Source of the DNA: Clostridia bacterium
GTDB taxonomy: Bacteria > Bacillota > Clostridia > Oscillospirales > Acutalibacteraceae
Assembly (NCBI GenBank): GCA_017407705.1
Contig: JAFQWA010000030.1
Coordinates: forward strand, 1 to 64,000
Length of the DNA stretch: 64,000 bases
Direction: 5' to 3'
The position numbers were made by a program, and so were the translations under genes. The notes under the pieces are model-generated. The model was not told the origin of the DNA, did not search any database, and saw only the letters and a program-made list of their open reading frames with translations. This document shows positions 43,093 to 51,631 of the stretch, piece after piece (positions within the stretch are counted from its first letter, which is position 1; each line of letters opens with the position of its first letter).

Positions 43093-44087
43093 AAGACGGT
43101 TTTATCAACAAAACAGGCATTAGCGTAAGCGATAAAGAGCTGGAGCTGATAAACAAGCTTACTCGACGTCCGCTTAATGCCGATGAAATCTACACCTTTT
43201 CAGTGGTGCTTTGCGACAACGAGATCGACCGTGATTTTGAACGTTTCTCTGTTGACGCTTTGAACACTTTAGCTCAGCTTTACGTGGGCAAATCGGGAAT
43301 TTTCGACCACTCTATGAAGGGTCGTGACCAAACAGCACGTATTTTCAGCTGTGAGGTGGAAAAGATCCCCGAGAAAACCACCAAAGCCGGAGAGGTGTAC
43401 CATAGACTCAAGGCCAGAGCATATATGCCCAAAACCGAGAAAAACAAGGATCTTATTCTTGAAATAGACGCAGGTATCAAAAAAGAGGTCAGCGTGGGTT
43501 GCTCGGTGGCAAGTTCGGTCTGCTCGGTTTGCGGTGCAGATATGCGTGTGGGCGGATGTACCCACAGAAAAGGTAAGAAATATAAAGTAAACGGCAAAAC
43601 AGGAATTTGCCACGCGGTATTGTCACAGCCCACCGATGCCTTTGAATGGTCATTTGTGGCTGTACCGGCACAACCGCAGGCAGGAGTGGTGAAATCCTTT
43701 GCCGCCGATAAGGAGGTCTATGCTATGCACGCAGATATACCCGAAATATGCAAGTCGCTGTGCTGCGAGGGTGAGAACGTTACTCTCTCTGCCCACGACG
43801 CACTGCTGCTTAAAAACTATATTGACTCACTGCAAAACGATGCCCGTATAGGCAGAGAAAAAACTGATGAGCTTAGATCCGAGGTTGTGGCATTATGTAT
43901 GCAAAACAACCCCAAAAGCGATGAAAATATGCTTATCAGCATTTGTGAAAAAATGAGTGCAGTGGAGCTTAATATGCTTAAATCCACCTTGGTATCATCT
44001 ATTGATGCATCGGTCACACCCACTGTGCAGCTTCAGACTAAAAAGACTGAGCCCACAGCAAACAGTAACCGCCAGTTTATGATCTAA
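43089..44087 (+). CDS. Phage prohead protease with Zn-finger-like insertion
   Basis: 332 residues. HK97-type serine protease layout: His in GIFDHSMKGRDQTARI, Ser in KKEVSVGCSV. A Cys-rich insertion follows (CSVCGADMRVGGCTH), likely to bind zinc. The C-terminal 110 residues (from about 225) are helical and could be the scaffold part that is removed during maturation. Intact between portal and capsid genes. Confidence 0.82.
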   Translation: MKDGFINKTGISVSDKELELINKLTRRPLNADEIYTFSVVLCDNEIDRDFERFSVDALNTLAQLYVGKSGIFDHSMKGRDQTARIFSCEVEKIPEKTTKAGEVYHRLKARAYMPKTEKNKDLILEIDAGIKKEVSVGCSVASSVCSVCGADMRVGGCTHRKGKKYKVNGKTGICHAVLSQPTDAFEWSFVAVPAQPQAGVVKSFAADKEVYAMHADIPEICKSLCCEGENVTLSAHDALLLKNYIDSLQNDARIGREKTDELRSEVVALCMQNNPKSDENMLISICEKMSAVELNMLKSTLVSSIDASVTPTVQLQTKKTEPTANSNRQFMI

Positions 44088-44095
44088 AATTTTAC

Positions 44096-44106
44096 GCCGT
44101 AACGGC
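44096..44106 (+). other. Small hairpin between protease and capsid genes
   Basis: GCCG / CGGC stem with a 3-nt loop, immediately before AAAAGGAG of the capsid gene. It may limit the ribosome site or mark processing. Confidence 0.4.
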
Positions 44107-44121
44107 AAAAGGAGATTTTTT

Positions 44122-45135
44122 ATGAATTACGAAACCATTAACCTTGAAAAAGGTATGTATGCAACAGGTAAAGGCTTCACCGAGGTTTTGGAGGAGCTGG
44201 ACCCTTCCGAAAATTATAAGGGCACTGCCCTTGAGGGCTTGGATGCTTATCAGCGTCAGCTCAAACGTTTTGACATTAAAGTAAGCGGTATCGGTTCTGA
44301 CACAGTTCAAAAGTTCTTCTCTACCACCAGCGCTGCTGCCCTTTTCCCTGAGTTTATTTCACGTGCAGTACGTCAGGGCATTGAAGAGGCTGACGTTTTA
44401 GATAAGATCATCGCCACCACTACTAAAATCAATTCAATGGACTACCGTTCTATCGTTTCCGATATTTCCGACAGCGCTAAAAAGCTGGAGATCGTTAACG
44501 AGGGCGATGCCATTTCCGAAACTAACGTTAGCGTGTCTGACAAGCTTGTTAACTTGAAAAAACGTGGCAGAATGCTTTGTGCATCCTACGAAGCACTTAA
44601 ATTCCAGCGTCTTGACTTGTTTGCAGTAACACTGCGTCAGATCGGTGCATATATTGCCCGTCAGCAGCAGGAGGACGCTATCAACGTGCTTATCAACGGC
44701 GACGGCGAGTCTAACAACAACGCAGCAGGCAGCGTCGAGTTGGCTGCATCAGGCGTGCTTACATACGCTGATATGCTGAGCCTGTGGAACGCTTTGCACC
44801 CCTATGAGATGACCACCGTTATTATGTCCCCCGACACAATGGTAAAGCTTTTGCAGATTGATGAGTTCAAAAACCCCGTTGCAGGCTTTAACTTCCAGGG
44901 CACAGGCAAAGCAGGTACTCCCATCGGCGCTGACCTTATCAAGGCAAGCTGTATGGCAACTGCTACTCCCGTAGTTATCGGTCTTGACAAGAGATATGCT
45001 CTTGAAAAGGTAGTTGCATCTGATGTTTTGGTTGAAACCGATAAGCTTATCGACCGTCAGATCGAGAGAACCTCTATCACCACTATCGCAGGTTTCTCAA
45101 AGATCTTCCCCGACGCAGTTAAAACATTAGCTTAA
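44122..45135 (+). CDS. Phage major capsid protein (HK97-like fold)
   Basis: 337 residues, AAAAGGAG site. An N-terminal arm, E-loop region (KINSMDYRSIVSDISDSAKK), and a P-domain/A-domain order with ISETNVSVSDKLVNLKKRGR. The C-terminal half has VIMSPDTMVKLLQIDEFKNP and ALEKVVASDVLVETDKLIDR as in phage capsids. Expected to form the shell. Intact, in the middle of the module. Confidence 0.88.
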   Translation: MNYETINLEKGMYATGKGFTEVLEELDPSENYKGTALEGLDAYQRQLKRFDIKVSGIGSDTVQKFFSTTSAAALFPEFISRAVRQGIEEADVLDKIIATTTKINSMDYRSIVSDISDSAKKLEIVNEGDAISETNVSVSDKLVNLKKRGRMLCASYEALKFQRLDLFAVTLRQIGAYIARQQQEDAINVLINGDGESNNNAAGSVELAASGVLTYADMLSLWNALHPYEMTTVIMSPDTMVKLLQIDEFKNPVAGFNFQGTGKAGTPIGADLIKASCMATATPVVIGLDKRYALEKVVASDVLVETDKLIDRQIERTSITTIAGFSKIFPDAVKTLA

Positions 45136-45147
45136 TAATATTTTACC

Positions 45148-45190
45148 GCAAAACGGCTTCGGCGGATAGTTCGTCGGAGCCGTATTTTGC
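45148..45190 (+). other. Hairpin after the capsid gene
   Basis: GCAAAA-CGGCTTC pairs with GGAGCCG-TATTTTGC. No T-tract follows, so it is more likely an mRNA-stabilising or processing hairpin protecting the capsid message than a full terminator. Confidence 0.55.
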
Positions 45191-45208
45191 AACAGAAGGG
45201 AGCTTATG

Positions 45209-45583
45209 ATGGCTGATAAACTTGATCTACTCAAAACCTTAAACTGCTTTATTTCCCTTGCACAAATGACACGTGATGCCGCCATGAAGCATATATACTT
45301 CATTGAGCTTGCCACTAACGAGATTCAGGCATCACTTACAGATGACGCCGCCAACAAAGACGAGTTTTTTGCAGTTTACAACGCCTGCGGTGCCTTGGCA
45401 TACTACAAATTTGCACTTAGCTGTGCGTCCTGCGATGATGAGCAGCAGTTCAGTGCAGGTGACGTTACCGTAAGACGTGCCCACGGAGCAAAGGTGCAAT
45501 ACGCCAAACAGCTTTTAGATGAGGCGTTGATTGCAATAAGTCCTATTTTGAAGGATAAAAGCTTTGTGTTCGGGATCATTTAA
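45209..45583 (+). CDS. Head-tail connector-like protein (putative adaptor)
   Basis: 124 residues from the second of two adjacent ATGs (45206, 45209), behind AAGGGAG. Mostly helical; AGDVTVRRAHGAKVQYAKQL and LKDKSFVFGII recall gp6/adaptor proteins that bind the portal ring. The position right after the capsid gene supports this. Assignment mainly by synteny. Confidence 0.6.
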   Translation: MADKLDLLKTLNCFISLAQMTRDAAMKHIYFIELATNEIQASLTDDAANKDEFFAVYNACGALAYYKFALSCASCDDEQQFSAGDVTVRRAHGAKVQYAKQLLDEALIAISPILKDKSFVFGII

Positions 45584-45598
45584 GTAGGATGTGAAATT

Positions 45599-45919
45599 AT
45601 GGATTATGCCAATTATGCTAAAAAGGTTATTTCAAGCTACGGTCAACCCGTTAAATGCAACTCAGGTGCGGCATATAAAGCCTTTGTGCAGTCGTTAAGA
45701 TATAAAAACAAGCTGTTTTTGGCAGGAAATATAACTAAGTTGGGCTATGATTCCCAAACCCACTATTTATACATAGGTCCTGCAAATATGCCCGTAAACT
45801 CAGGTGATTTTATTGATGTGGATGGCGTGGGCTACACCGTTGTCCGTAGCGATAAAATCTGCGTGGCGGACAAGCCCGTTTACTACTGGGCAATTTTAAA
45901 ACGCAACTATACTGCGTAG
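45599..45919 (+). CDS. Head-tail joining-like protein (putative stopper)
   Basis: 106 residues, beta-rich in its second half (YLYIGPANMPVNSGDFIDVD; GYTVVRSDKICVADKPVYYW). Similar small beta proteins occupy this place in siphophage head-tail modules. Fifteen nt after the previous gene. Assignment by position and form. Confidence 0.55.
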   Translation: MDYANYAKKVISSYGQPVKCNSGAAYKAFVQSLRYKNKLFLAGNITKLGYDSQTHYLYIGPANMPVNSGDFIDVDGVGYTVVRSDKICVADKPVYYWAILKRNYTA

Positions 45920-45940
45920 AAATCTTAAGGATGTGATGTT

Positions 45941-46360
45941 TTGGACTTTTATGCACTTATTCAAAGTATAAAGGCTATTATACAAAGCGAGTCTAAATTC
46001 TCCGACGTTGTTGTGGATGACCGCTACCGCAATAAGGATATGCTGTATCCTATGAACAAGGTGATGATAACGGTGGGGCTTGAGGACGTTAATATTAAAA
46101 CATATATTGATACTGCAGAGGATGGTACAGAGTCGGAACGCAGAATGATCTCTGCTTCTGTGGGGTTTGACATTTTTCTGCCCAAAACCTCTGAGCCGGA
46201 TCTTACCTTGACTATCTTTACTAATTTGATGAACTTTTTGTTTGTTGGTTTTCCGATTTGCAAGTTTAAATCAATGCAGTGCGAAAAGGTTATATACGAT
46301 TCTCAGTGCGGGGCATACCGATTGTCCTTTGCGGCAACCACAGAAGAAGTAACCTATTAA
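45941..46360 (+). CDS. Tail-terminator/connector-like protein
   Basis: 139 residues from a TTG start behind AAGGATGTGATG. alpha/beta: an N-terminal helix (YALIQSIKAIIQSESKFSDV), then strands MITVGLEDVNIKTYID and SASVGFDIFLP. This resembles tail-terminator-like proteins that finish head-tail modules. It is the last gene; a terminator follows at once and no tail-tube, tape-measure or baseplate gene exists. Confidence 0.5.
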   Translation: MDFYALIQSIKAIIQSESKFSDVVVDDRYRNKDMLYPMNKVMITVGLEDVNIKTYIDTAEDGTESERRMISASVGFDIFLPKTSEPDLTLTIFTNLMNFLFVGFPICKFKSMQCEKVIYDSQCGAYRLSFAATTEEVTY

Positions 46361-46364
46361 ATAA

Positions 46365-46395
46365 AAAAACGGTGTAGCACAACTACACCGTTTTT
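46365..46395. terminator. Bidirectional terminator between head module and RAYT gene
   Basis: AAAAACGGTGTAG / CTACACCGTTTTT stem, U-tracts possible on both strands. Confidence 0.9.
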
Positions 46396-46397
46396 GC

Positions 46398-46883
46398 TTA
46401 TTCTTTATAAAAACAATCTTCACACCATTTTAAGGGGTTATTATCAATATATTCCCATATTTCTTTATAATCACTTTGATTTCGTATTCCGTGATTATAA
46501 AAAGACTTTTGCCAAATAGGTTTGCCCACTTGTTTTGTGATTGATCCCTTAAATTGCTTTATTATCCGTGAAATCGTAGGGGCGATCTGTGATCGCCCGT
46601 TTTCATCGGCACTGATGGAAATGATAAAATGAATGTGATCGGGCATAATACAATACTTGTCTACCTGCACTGCATCATACACGGTGTTCATTTTTTTGAT
46701 TTCATTATCTACGATAGCACCAATATAGGACAAGGGCGCATTGGCGGGCGAACACAGTTCGCCCCTACAGTCAGCCCAAAAAATTTTCTCGCGATTTGCG
46801 GTGCATATTGTAATGAAATACGCACCATTTATACTATAATCATAATCTTTCAATCTGGGCGATTTGCGGGTTTGAATATCCAT
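46398..46883 (-). CDS. REP-associated tyrosine transposase (RAYT, Y1/IS200-like)
   Basis: 161 residues. N-terminal RKSPRLKDYDYSINGAYFIT start typical of RAYTs, the HUH metal motif PDHIHF at 81-86, and the C-terminal WQKSFYNHGIRN plus YIDNNPLKW. Single-stranded DNA transposase/nuclease domain, intact and 18 nt after the GH13 stop on the same strand. Two REP-like hairpins are inside the frame (46578-46599 and 46746-46769), encoding GRSQIAPT and GELCSPA. It lacks IS ends of its own, as usual for RAYTs. Confidence 0.9.
   Translation of the reverse strand: MDIQTRKSPRLKDYDYSINGAYFITICTANREKIFWADCRGELCSPANAPLSYIGAIVDNEIKKMNTVYDAVQVDKYCIMPDHIHFIISISADENGRSQIAPTISRIIKQFKGSITKQVGKPIWQKSFYNHGIRNQSDYKEIWEYIDNNPLKWCEDCFYKE
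46578..46599 (-). repeat. REP-like hairpin inside the RAYT frame, copy 1
   Basis: GGGCGATC / GATCGCCC stem (46580-46598) preceded by GTAGG. Plus-strand orientation GTAGG then hairpin. Confidence 0.75.
46746..46769 (-). repeat. REP-like hairpin inside the RAYT frame, copy 2 (inverted)
   Basis: GGGCGAAC / GTTCGCCC stem (46746-46764) followed by CCTAC. On the opposite strand it matches copy 1 except for a compensatory T-A to A-T pair in the stem. Confidence 0.75.
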
Positions 46884-46900
46884 TTTATCACCGTTTTTAT

Positions 46901-48742
46901 TTATTTTAATTCACTAACCCAACTGCCTCTGCCCATTATGGCTATGCCTTTAGGCGGCAAGGTTAAAATGCCGTCGACAGGCTCATCACCCATTATCACA
47001 TTATCATCACGCCAACCGGGCAACAGCCATATATATGCCGCCTCATCAGACGGGTTTACCATAACATATATCTCATCTTCACCCTTAGCACGTACAAAGG
47101 AAACGTATCCGTCCTCATACTGGGCGGCAATAAACTCACCGCCGTCAAGGGCAGGGCACTTAGTTCTTATCTCGCCCAGCTTTTTATACCACTGCACCGA
47201 CTCACTTTCTGTCTTGCTCCAGTCAAAGGTCTTGCGGTTAAAGGGATCACGGTAGCCCTGAATTAGCAGCTCATCACCGTAATACACACAAGGGATACCC
47301 GGCAAGGTATATTGCAGTACAGTTGCAAGTTTTAACAGCTTAAAGCCCTCACTCAACTGCTCCTCACTCATTTTCTGACGGCTCTGCCAGTTGCGGTCAC
47401 GTCCGTTTACAGGCTCACCTGCAAGCAACGTTATAATACGCTCGGTGTCGTGGGTACCCAGCAGGTTCATTAAAGTATCCACACACTCTTTGGGGTAATT
47501 TTCAAGTATTTGCATAACGCCGTTTATGAAATCAACGCCACTGCCACCCTTTACAAAATCAATTATCATATTGCAGAAGGGATAGTTCATAACGCTGTCA
47601 AGCTCATTACCCAAAAGAAACCTTCTTCTTTTATCGTAGCTTATTTTATTGGAAGCGTCTTCCCACACCTCACCGTATAAAATGCCGTTTTTATCAGCAC
47701 TTTTCACAGCGGTACGGATATTTTCAATAAACTCATCGGGCAGCTCATCGGCAACGTCTAACCTGAATCCCGATGCACCCATTTTCATCCAATGACTGAT
47801 AACGCCGTCTTTACCGTTGATAAACTCGTTAAAATCCTCATTAAGCTCATTGGTTTCTGGCAGGGTAATATGTCCCCACCAAGCGCCATACTTATTGGGC
47901 CACTGCTCAAAATTAAACCAATTATAATAAGGAGAGCTTTTACTCTGATAAGCACCCTCACTGTCATACCTGCCCTCACGGTTAAAATATATACTGTCCG
48001 AGCCGGTATGGGAGAAAACGCCGTCAAGTATTATACTTATCCCCTGCTCCTTTGCCGACCTGCAAAGGTTTTTGAAATCCTCGTTAGTGCCCAGCATAGG
48101 GTCGATGTTCATATAATCTGCTGTGTTGTAACGGTGATTTGAATGTGCCTCAAAAATGGGGTTAAGGTAAATGGTGGTGCAGCCTAAGGATTTGATGTAG
48201 GGTAGCTTTTGCTGTATTCCTAAAAGGTTGCCGCAAAAGTAATCGTTGTTTATTACCCTACCCTTAAAGCCCAATGCAAACTCAGGCTCATCTTCCCAGT
48301 CAGCAAGTATTCTGTCCGAGGGGAATGGCGGCATATTTTCAGACTCTGCCTTATAGAAACGGTCAGGGAATATCTGATATATTATACCCTTGCCAAAGTC
48401 CTTGGGCACAGTAAAATCCTTATCATACACCGTTTGCTGAAAGCTGTAAGCCGAATCAAACATACCGCTACCGTCTTGCCCTTTGCCCAGCTCTTTTTCG
48501 CCAAGTCCGTTTATAAGTGCGAATCGGTAAAAATACACACCGCACTTATCAAAGCTTTTGGTTATGCAAAACCAACCGTCAGCCTCTTTAGTCATTGGCA
48601 AACGCTCTGTGCCCTCATCGGTAATGATTATCATAAAAGCCTTATCAAAATCGGGAGCAAACAGCTTGTAGCATATCTGAGTATCGGTTTTTACAGCGCC
48701 GAAATGGGATTTATACTGCTTATTATGAGAATTGAAAATCAT
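46901..48742 (-). CDS. GH13 alpha-glucan hydrolase (neopullulanase/cyclomaltodextrinase-type)
   Basis: 613 residues. N-terminal beta domain (1-115), then the TIM-barrel with D240GVFSHTG, FRLDVADEL (nucleophile D329), GEVWED (acid/base E358) and LGTHDTER (D432). All four family regions are present. No signal peptide, so cytosolic. It should cut maltodextrins or pullulan-type oligosaccharides. 52 nt after glgP and likely working with it in glycogen/maltodextrin use. Confidence 0.93.
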   Translation of the reverse strand: MIFNSHNKQYKSHFGAVKTDTQICYKLFAPDFDKAFMIIITDEGTERLPMTKEADGWFCITKSFDKCGVYFYRFALINGLGEKELGKGQDGSGMFDSAYSFQQTVYDKDFTVPKDFGKGIIYQIFPDRFYKAESENMPPFPSDRILADWEDEPEFALGFKGRVINNDYFCGNLLGIQQKLPYIKSLGCTTIYLNPIFEAHSNHRYNTADYMNIDPMLGTNEDFKNLCRSAKEQGISIILDGVFSHTGSDSIYFNREGRYDSEGAYQSKSSPYYNWFNFEQWPNKYGAWWGHITLPETNELNEDFNEFINGKDGVISHWMKMGASGFRLDVADELPDEFIENIRTAVKSADKNGILYGEVWEDASNKISYDKRRRFLLGNELDSVMNYPFCNMIIDFVKGGSGVDFINGVMQILENYPKECVDTLMNLLGTHDTERIITLLAGEPVNGRDRNWQSRQKMSEEQLSEGFKLLKLATVLQYTLPGIPCVYYGDELLIQGYRDPFNRKTFDWSKTESESVQWYKKLGEIRTKCPALDGGEFIAAQYEDGYVSFVRAKGEDEIYVMVNPSDEAAYIWLLPGWRDDNVIMGDEPVDGILTLPPKGIAIMGRGSWVSELK

Positions 48743-48760
48743 AATACACCTAACTTTAAC

Positions 48761-48787
48761 AAAATCGGTTGCAATAACAACCGATTT
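48761..48787 (-). terminator. Weak terminator between glgP and the GH13 gene
   Basis: AAAATCGGTTG / CAACCGATTTT stem 8 nt after the glgP stop; the T-tract is short (TTTTGTT), so partial read-through into the GH13 gene is likely. Confidence 0.6.
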
Positions 48788-48794
48788 TGATGAT

Positions 48795-51188
48795 TTATTT
48801 TACTTTCCAGATGTTCTTTGCATAGTCACGGATAGCACGGTCGGAAGCAAATATACCGGCCTGAGCAATATTTGTAAGTGACATATTGTTCCAGACCTTT
48901 CTGTCCTTATAAAGCTCCTCGGCTTTACGCTGAGCGGCACAGTAAGAATCAAAGTCCTTAAGCACCATATAGGGGTCGGAGTTGATGATAGACGCAGCCA
49001 CTGCCTGTGCCTCCACACCTGAGTGGGGATTTTTCAGCATCTGCAAAACGTCTCTTGCAATAGCATTGTTGCAGAATACATCATAGGGATTGTAGTCGTG
49101 ACGTGCCTCTGCTACCTCATCAGCAGTCATACCGAAGATAATGATATTATCATCACCCACTGCCTTGTGGATCTCTACGTTAGCGCCGTCCTCAGTGCCG
49201 AGAGTTACAGCACCGTTTATCATCAGCTTCATATTACCTGTACCTGATGCCTCGGTTCCTGCAAGTGAGATCTGCTCACTGATCTCAGCAGAGGGCATAA
49301 GCAGCTCAGCCAAGGATACACGGTAATCCTCAAGGTAAACCACTTTCAGTCTGCCCTTAACGTCGGGATCCTTATCGATCATATTTGCAATATTTGTGAT
49401 CATTTTAATGATCTCTTTAGCAAGATAATAGCCCGGTGCTGCCTTTGCCGCAAACAAATAAGTTTTAGGCAAGAATTCACCGTTGGGGTTTGCCTTAATT
49501 GCAAGGTAATCCGCCAAAATGTGCATTGCATTCAGGTGCTGACGCTTATACTCATGCAAACGCTTTGCCTGTACGTCAAACACAGTATTGGGGTCGATAG
49601 TAATTCCCTGTGCCTTTTTAACGTATGCTGCCAAACGCTTTTTATTTTGCAGTTTGATCTTCTCAAGCCGCTCTAAAACCTGACTGTCATCTCTATACTT
49701 ATTAAAATCAGCCAGCTTTGCCGCATTTGACTTATAGCCTGTGCCGATAGTTTCATCAAGCAGCTTGGTAAGTCCCGGATTAGACTGGCACAGCCATCTT
49801 CTGTGGGCAATACCGTTAGTAACGTTGGTGAATTTATTGGGGGTTAAGTTATAGTAGTCGTTAAACACAGTCTGCTTTAATATATCGCTGTGCAGCTGAG
49901 AAACACCGTTTACACAGTGGCCGCCGATAACCGACAGGTTTGCCATACGGATAATTCCGCCTGAAACAATGGCAGTACGCTCCACGTAATCCACGTCCTG
50001 AGTTCTTTCCCAGATCTGACGGCGTGAACGGTTGTCGATCTCCTTGATGATCTGATAAATTCGGGGTAATCTCTGCTGGAATAAATCCACAGTCCAGCAC
50101 TCCAACGCCTCACGCATAACAGTGTGGTTGGTGTAAGCCACAGTACGGGTAACGATGTCCCAAGCGTCATCCCAGGTAAAGCCGCACTCGTCAAGCAAAA
50201 CACGCATAAGCTCTGGAATAACCATAGCGGGGTGGGTATCGTTAATATGGATAGCAAAGTGTTCCGGCAGTGAACGCATATCGCCGTTTTGTTTAAGATG
50301 CTTCTTAACAATATCTGCAATAGACGCACAAACCAAGAAATACTGCTGCTTTAAGCGCAGTGATTTACCTTCAATATGATTATCCGAAGGATACAGCACC
50401 TTACTGATAACCTCTGCCATAGCGTTTTGCTCAATAGCACGCAGATAGTCACCCTCATTAAACAGCTTCATATCAAAGCCCGGTGCCTTGGCACTCCACA
50501 AACGCAAAACACTTACACCCTTGCCGTTGTATCCCTCAACCATAAGGTCGTGGGGCACAGCAATAACGGGAGTATAGTTCTCGTGGGTAACCTGATGATA
50601 GGGACCGTCCCAAGACTCGTTGATATAACCGTCAAACTTAACTTCAACTGCCTCGTCGGGATTTGCAACCAGCCATACCTTACCGCCGGGCAACCAGAAA
50701 TCAGGCATTTCAGTCTGCCAACCGTCAACCAGCTTCTGACGGAAAATGCCGTACTCATACATAATAGAGTAACCGTAAGCGGGAATGCCCTGAGATGCCA
50801 GACCGTCTAAAAAACAAGCGGCAAGACGACCTAAACCGCCGTTACCCAAACCTGCATCAGGCTCCAGCTCGTAAATATTTTCAATTTTAGAACCCAGCTG
50901 CTTGAACGCCTTTGCAAAGCTATTCTCAAGTCCCATATTGAAAAGGGTGTTCTTCATAGAACGGCCCATCAAAAACTCCATACACAGATAGCAGACCTGC
51001 TTTTTATCTTTTTTAGCGGCTGCAGAGTAAAAATCCGTAGCGTCTGCCTGCATTATATCACGCAGGATAAGAGCAGCAGCCTTGTAAAGCTGCTCATCGG
51101 TAGCATCATCGGGGTTTATGTTAAAGCGACCCGTCAAACGCTCCTTCATTAGCTCAACCACTTGAGCGGGGGTTAGTTTTTTGGACAT
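48795..51188 (-). CDS. glgP: Glycogen/alpha-glucan phosphorylase
   Basis: 797 residues, normal length. It releases glucose 1-phosphate from alpha-1,4-glucans. Pyridoxal-phosphate Lys654 is in EASGTGNMKLMINGAVTLG. The N-terminal GNGGLGRLAACFLDG and HINDTHPAM motifs are intact. No long regulatory extension like the animal enzyme. Ribosome site AAGGAG. First gene of glgP-GH13(-RAYT) on the minus strand; the 575-nt upstream region has no other gene. Confidence 0.97.
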   Translation of the reverse strand: MSKKLTPAQVVELMKERLTGRFNINPDDATDEQLYKAAALILRDIMQADATDFYSAAAKKDKKQVCYLCMEFLMGRSMKNTLFNMGLENSFAKAFKQLGSKIENIYELEPDAGLGNGGLGRLAACFLDGLASQGIPAYGYSIMYEYGIFRQKLVDGWQTEMPDFWLPGGKVWLVANPDEAVEVKFDGYINESWDGPYHQVTHENYTPVIAVPHDLMVEGYNGKGVSVLRLWSAKAPGFDMKLFNEGDYLRAIEQNAMAEVISKVLYPSDNHIEGKSLRLKQQYFLVCASIADIVKKHLKQNGDMRSLPEHFAIHINDTHPAMVIPELMRVLLDECGFTWDDAWDIVTRTVAYTNHTVMREALECWTVDLFQQRLPRIYQIIKEIDNRSRRQIWERTQDVDYVERTAIVSGGIIRMANLSVIGGHCVNGVSQLHSDILKQTVFNDYYNLTPNKFTNVTNGIAHRRWLCQSNPGLTKLLDETIGTGYKSNAAKLADFNKYRDDSQVLERLEKIKLQNKKRLAAYVKKAQGITIDPNTVFDVQAKRLHEYKRQHLNAMHILADYLAIKANPNGEFLPKTYLFAAKAAPGYYLAKEIIKMITNIANMIDKDPDVKGRLKVVYLEDYRVSLAELLMPSAEISEQISLAGTEASGTGNMKLMINGAVTLGTEDGANVEIHKAVGDDNIIIFGMTADEVAEARHDYNPYDVFCNNAIARDVLQMLKNPHSGVEAQAVAASIINSDPYMVLKDFDSYCAAQRKAEELYKDRKVWNNMSLTNIAQAGIFASDRAIRDYAKNIWKVK

Positions 51189-51550
51189 AAATGAAAACTC
51201 CTTAGTAGGTAATTAGATATTTATTATATATAATATATACATATAATATAATAGCCTAAATCCTTAAAAAATGCAACCTTAAAGCATTTTCCAATTATAA
51301 AAAAATAATTGCGTATAATGTTTTCCATAAATTTACATTTTTGCGGCGTTTAGTTTACATAATATTGTTGTTATGTTAATTAAACTTAAAAATTTACCAA
51401 TTTAACAGTTGGATTTTTGACGCTCAAATACGTGAAAAATCCCTTAACTATGGGCTTTTTCGGCTTATGTGAACTTACTTCACTCAAAAACAGCATTTTG
51501 CACAAAAGAATTTTTCGAAATCAGGGGTTTATCCCAAAACGGGGCAAAAA

Positions 51551-51587
51551 GTTACAATTTTGTAACCTTTGTAACCTTTTTGTAACC
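51551..51587 (+). promoter_or_regulatory. GTAACC direct repeats and GTTACAA/TTGTAAC palindrome
   Basis: GTTACAA-TT-TTGTAAC (51551-51566) and GTAACC at 51562, 51571 and 51582. It lies 45-80 nt upstream of the -35, as expected for an activator or repressor site. Confidence 0.5.
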
Positions 51588-51631
51588 TTTTGTTTTTGTT
51601 GAATATCACAAAAATTAAATTTTGCACTTGC

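Larger units (their letters stand above)
40192..46360 (+). mobile_element. Tail-less phage head/packaging module
   Basis: Eight intact co-directional genes: terS, terL, portal, protease, capsid and three connector-like genes, gaps at most about 75 nt and several overlaps. No integrase, repressor, replication, tail, holin or endolysin lies between mecA (39.9 kb) and the RAYT/GH13 genes (46.4 kb on). Upstream and downstream terminators bracket it. It resembles the structural half of a capsid-forming PICI or a domesticated prophage. See findings. Confidence 0.7.

Noticed and set aside
40192..46360. A complete prophage
   Set aside because: No tail, lysis, integrase, repressor or replication gene and no att repeat seen; called a head module instead.
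51551..51587. GTAACC repeats as a CRISPR array
   Set aside because: Units are only about 6-9 nt with 3-5 nt between them, no spacers and no cas genes.
51417..51602. A 61-codon plus-strand ORF in the glgP upstream region
   Set aside because: No ribosome site, odd composition, and it overlaps the GTAACC regulatory repeats.
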